Of a DNA stretch of 16,001 bases, positions 15,207 through 16,001 are shown one piece after another. Source of the DNA: Sulfurimonas sp. (lineage in GTDB: Bacteria > Campylobacterota > Campylobacteria > Campylobacterales > Sulfurimonadaceae); assembly GCA_026987995.1 (NCBI GenBank), contig JALSMC010000156.1:1-16001 (forward strand), given 5' to 3'. Both the position numbers and the translations under genes were made by a program. Each line of letters starts with the position of its first letter. Position 1 is the stretch's first letter. The notes under the pieces are model-generated. The model was not told the origin of the DNA and made no database searches. It saw only the letters and a program-made list of their open reading frames with translations.

Positions 15207-16001
15207 ATGGCTCAAACTATTACAGAAAAAATATTCTCACAACATGTTGGTCGTGAAGTTTATGCGGGTGAAATCATCCGCTGTGACATTGATATGGTTA
15301 TCGGAAACGATATCACTACTCCTATTTCTATCTCTGCGTTTAACCTTAGCGGTGCAAAAAAACTTGCTAATCCAGACGGGTTTTCTATAGTTCTTGATCA
15401 CTTTATCCCTGCAAAAGATATCGCTTCAGCGAATCAAGCAAAGATATCTCGTGTATTTGCTAAAGAGCACAAGTTAAAAAACTTTTTTGATGAAAAAGAT
15501 ATGGGAATCGAGCATGCCCTTTTACCTGAGAAAGGTCTTGTTGTTCCAGGTGATGTTATCATCGGTGCAGACAGCCACACTTGTACACACGGTGCTTTAG
15601 GTGCATTTTCAACGGGTATGGGTTCAACTGACCTCGCGTTTGCTATGATTACTGGAGGGAACTGGTTTAAAGTTCCTGAGTCTATCAAAGTAAATTTGAG
15701 TGGAAAACCAGGACACCACACAACGGGTAAAGATATCATCTTAGAAATTATCCGTCGTATCGGTGTTGATGGTGCTCTATATCAAACTTTAGAGTTTACC
15801 GGTTCTACGATACAGCACTTAAACATGGACGATAGATTTTCTATGTGTAACATGGCTATCGAAGCGGGTGCAAAGAGTGGAATAGTTGCTTATGATGATG
15901 TAACAGCAGAGTTTTTAGCAGATAAAAACTTAGCTCGTGAGCCTCGTATTTTCTACTCTGATGATGATGCTTCTTATTCTCTTGTTCTTGACATCGATGT
16001 A
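15207..16001 (+). CDS. leuC: 3-isopropylmalate dehydratase large subunit (partial, runs off the window)
   Basis: LeuC, with the small subunit LeuD, isomerises 2-isopropylmalate to 3-isopropylmalate in leucine synthesis, using a [4Fe-4S] cluster. The first 265 residues are present and in frame to the window edge. Aconitase-family marks are LDHFIPA at 63-69, PEKGLVVPGD at 107-116, GADSHTCTHGALGAF at 120-134, STGMGSTD at 135-142 and TGKDIILEIIRRIG near 173-186. The cluster cysteines expected in the second half lie beyond the window. The style fits the short LeuC/homoaconitase type of about 420 residues. AAGAGG lies 8 bases before the ATG. Homoaconitase is the main alternative. Confidence 0.93.
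   Translation, partial: MAQTITEKIFSQHVGREVYAGEIIRCDIDMVIGNDITTPISISAFNLSGAKKLANPDGFSIVLDHFIPAKDIASANQAKISRVFAKEHKLKNFFDEKDMGIEHALLPEKGLVVPGDVIIGADSHTCTHGALGAFSTGMGSTDLAFAMITGGNWFKVPESIKVNLSGKPGHHTTGKDIILEIIRRIGVDGALYQTLEFTGSTIQHLNMDDRFSMCNMAIEAGAKSGIVAYDDVTAEFLADKNLAREPRIFYSDDDASYSLVLDIDV

Noticed and set aside
15434..15739. 101-codon minus-strand frame inside leuC
   Set aside because: It is an antisense shadow of the strongly conserved SHTCTHGALG region of leuC.

Overview
The window is AT-rich, densely packed bacterial DNA. Several features point to the Campylobacterota (Epsilonproteobacteria), most likely a Sulfurimonas-like free-living autotroph: a NIF-type NifS/NifU pair serving as the Fe-S assembly system, as in Helicobacter and Campylobacter; strong AAGGA-type ribosome sites; TATAAT-like -10 boxes; a BicA-like SulP transporter; and intact biotin and leucine biosynthesis genes. 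The genus is an inference from protein style and gene content, not from a marker gene. I see no tRNA, rRNA, insertion sequence, phage gene or CRISPR array. No gene-free stretch exceeds 300 bases; the longest is about 197 bases (14432-14628).

Layout. (1) 1-2764: the first codons of a secreted protein on the minus strand, divergent from a plus-strand operon of an OmpR-type response regulator, a membrane histidine kinase and a PAS protein with a degenerate GGDEF domain. (2) 2745-5637, minus: a polyamine operon of a SpeE-type aminopropyltransferase that resembles thermospermine synthase (ACL5), an agmatinase (SpeB) with a TTG start, and a YgiC-like glutathionylspermidine-synthase-family ligase. 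(3) 5756-7453, plus: a SulP/BicA-type anion transporter whose near-consensus promoter shares its -35 region with the divergent polyamine operon. (4) 7450-12060, minus: a soluble zinc-binding-type chemoreceptor, a 2-oxoglutarate/Fe(II) dioxygenase and a CitE/HpcH-like lyase form one tight unit. They are followed by speD (AdoMet decarboxylase) and bioA, joined by an ATGA overlap. (5) 12193-14431, minus: nifS then nifU, with a Fur-box-like element upstream of nifS. (6) 14629-16001, plus: an unrecognised 168-residue protein and the first 265 codons of leuC.

How the genes connect. SpeD supplies decarboxylated AdoMet, SpeE uses it for aminopropyl transfer, SpeB can supply putrescine from agmatine, and the YgiC-like ligase may conjugate an amine product. 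Most of a polyamine route therefore lies within 7 kb, split between two transcription units. BioA, next to SpeD, also consumes AdoMet. NifS/NifU make the Fe-S clusters needed by enzymes such as LeuC. The most interesting leads are the ACL5-like SpeE with its ligase neighbour, the shared-core divergent promoter, the chemoreceptor-dioxygenase-lyase operon, the inactive-looking GGDEF protein, and a possible hairpin over the leuC ribosome site that only read-through transcripts could form.
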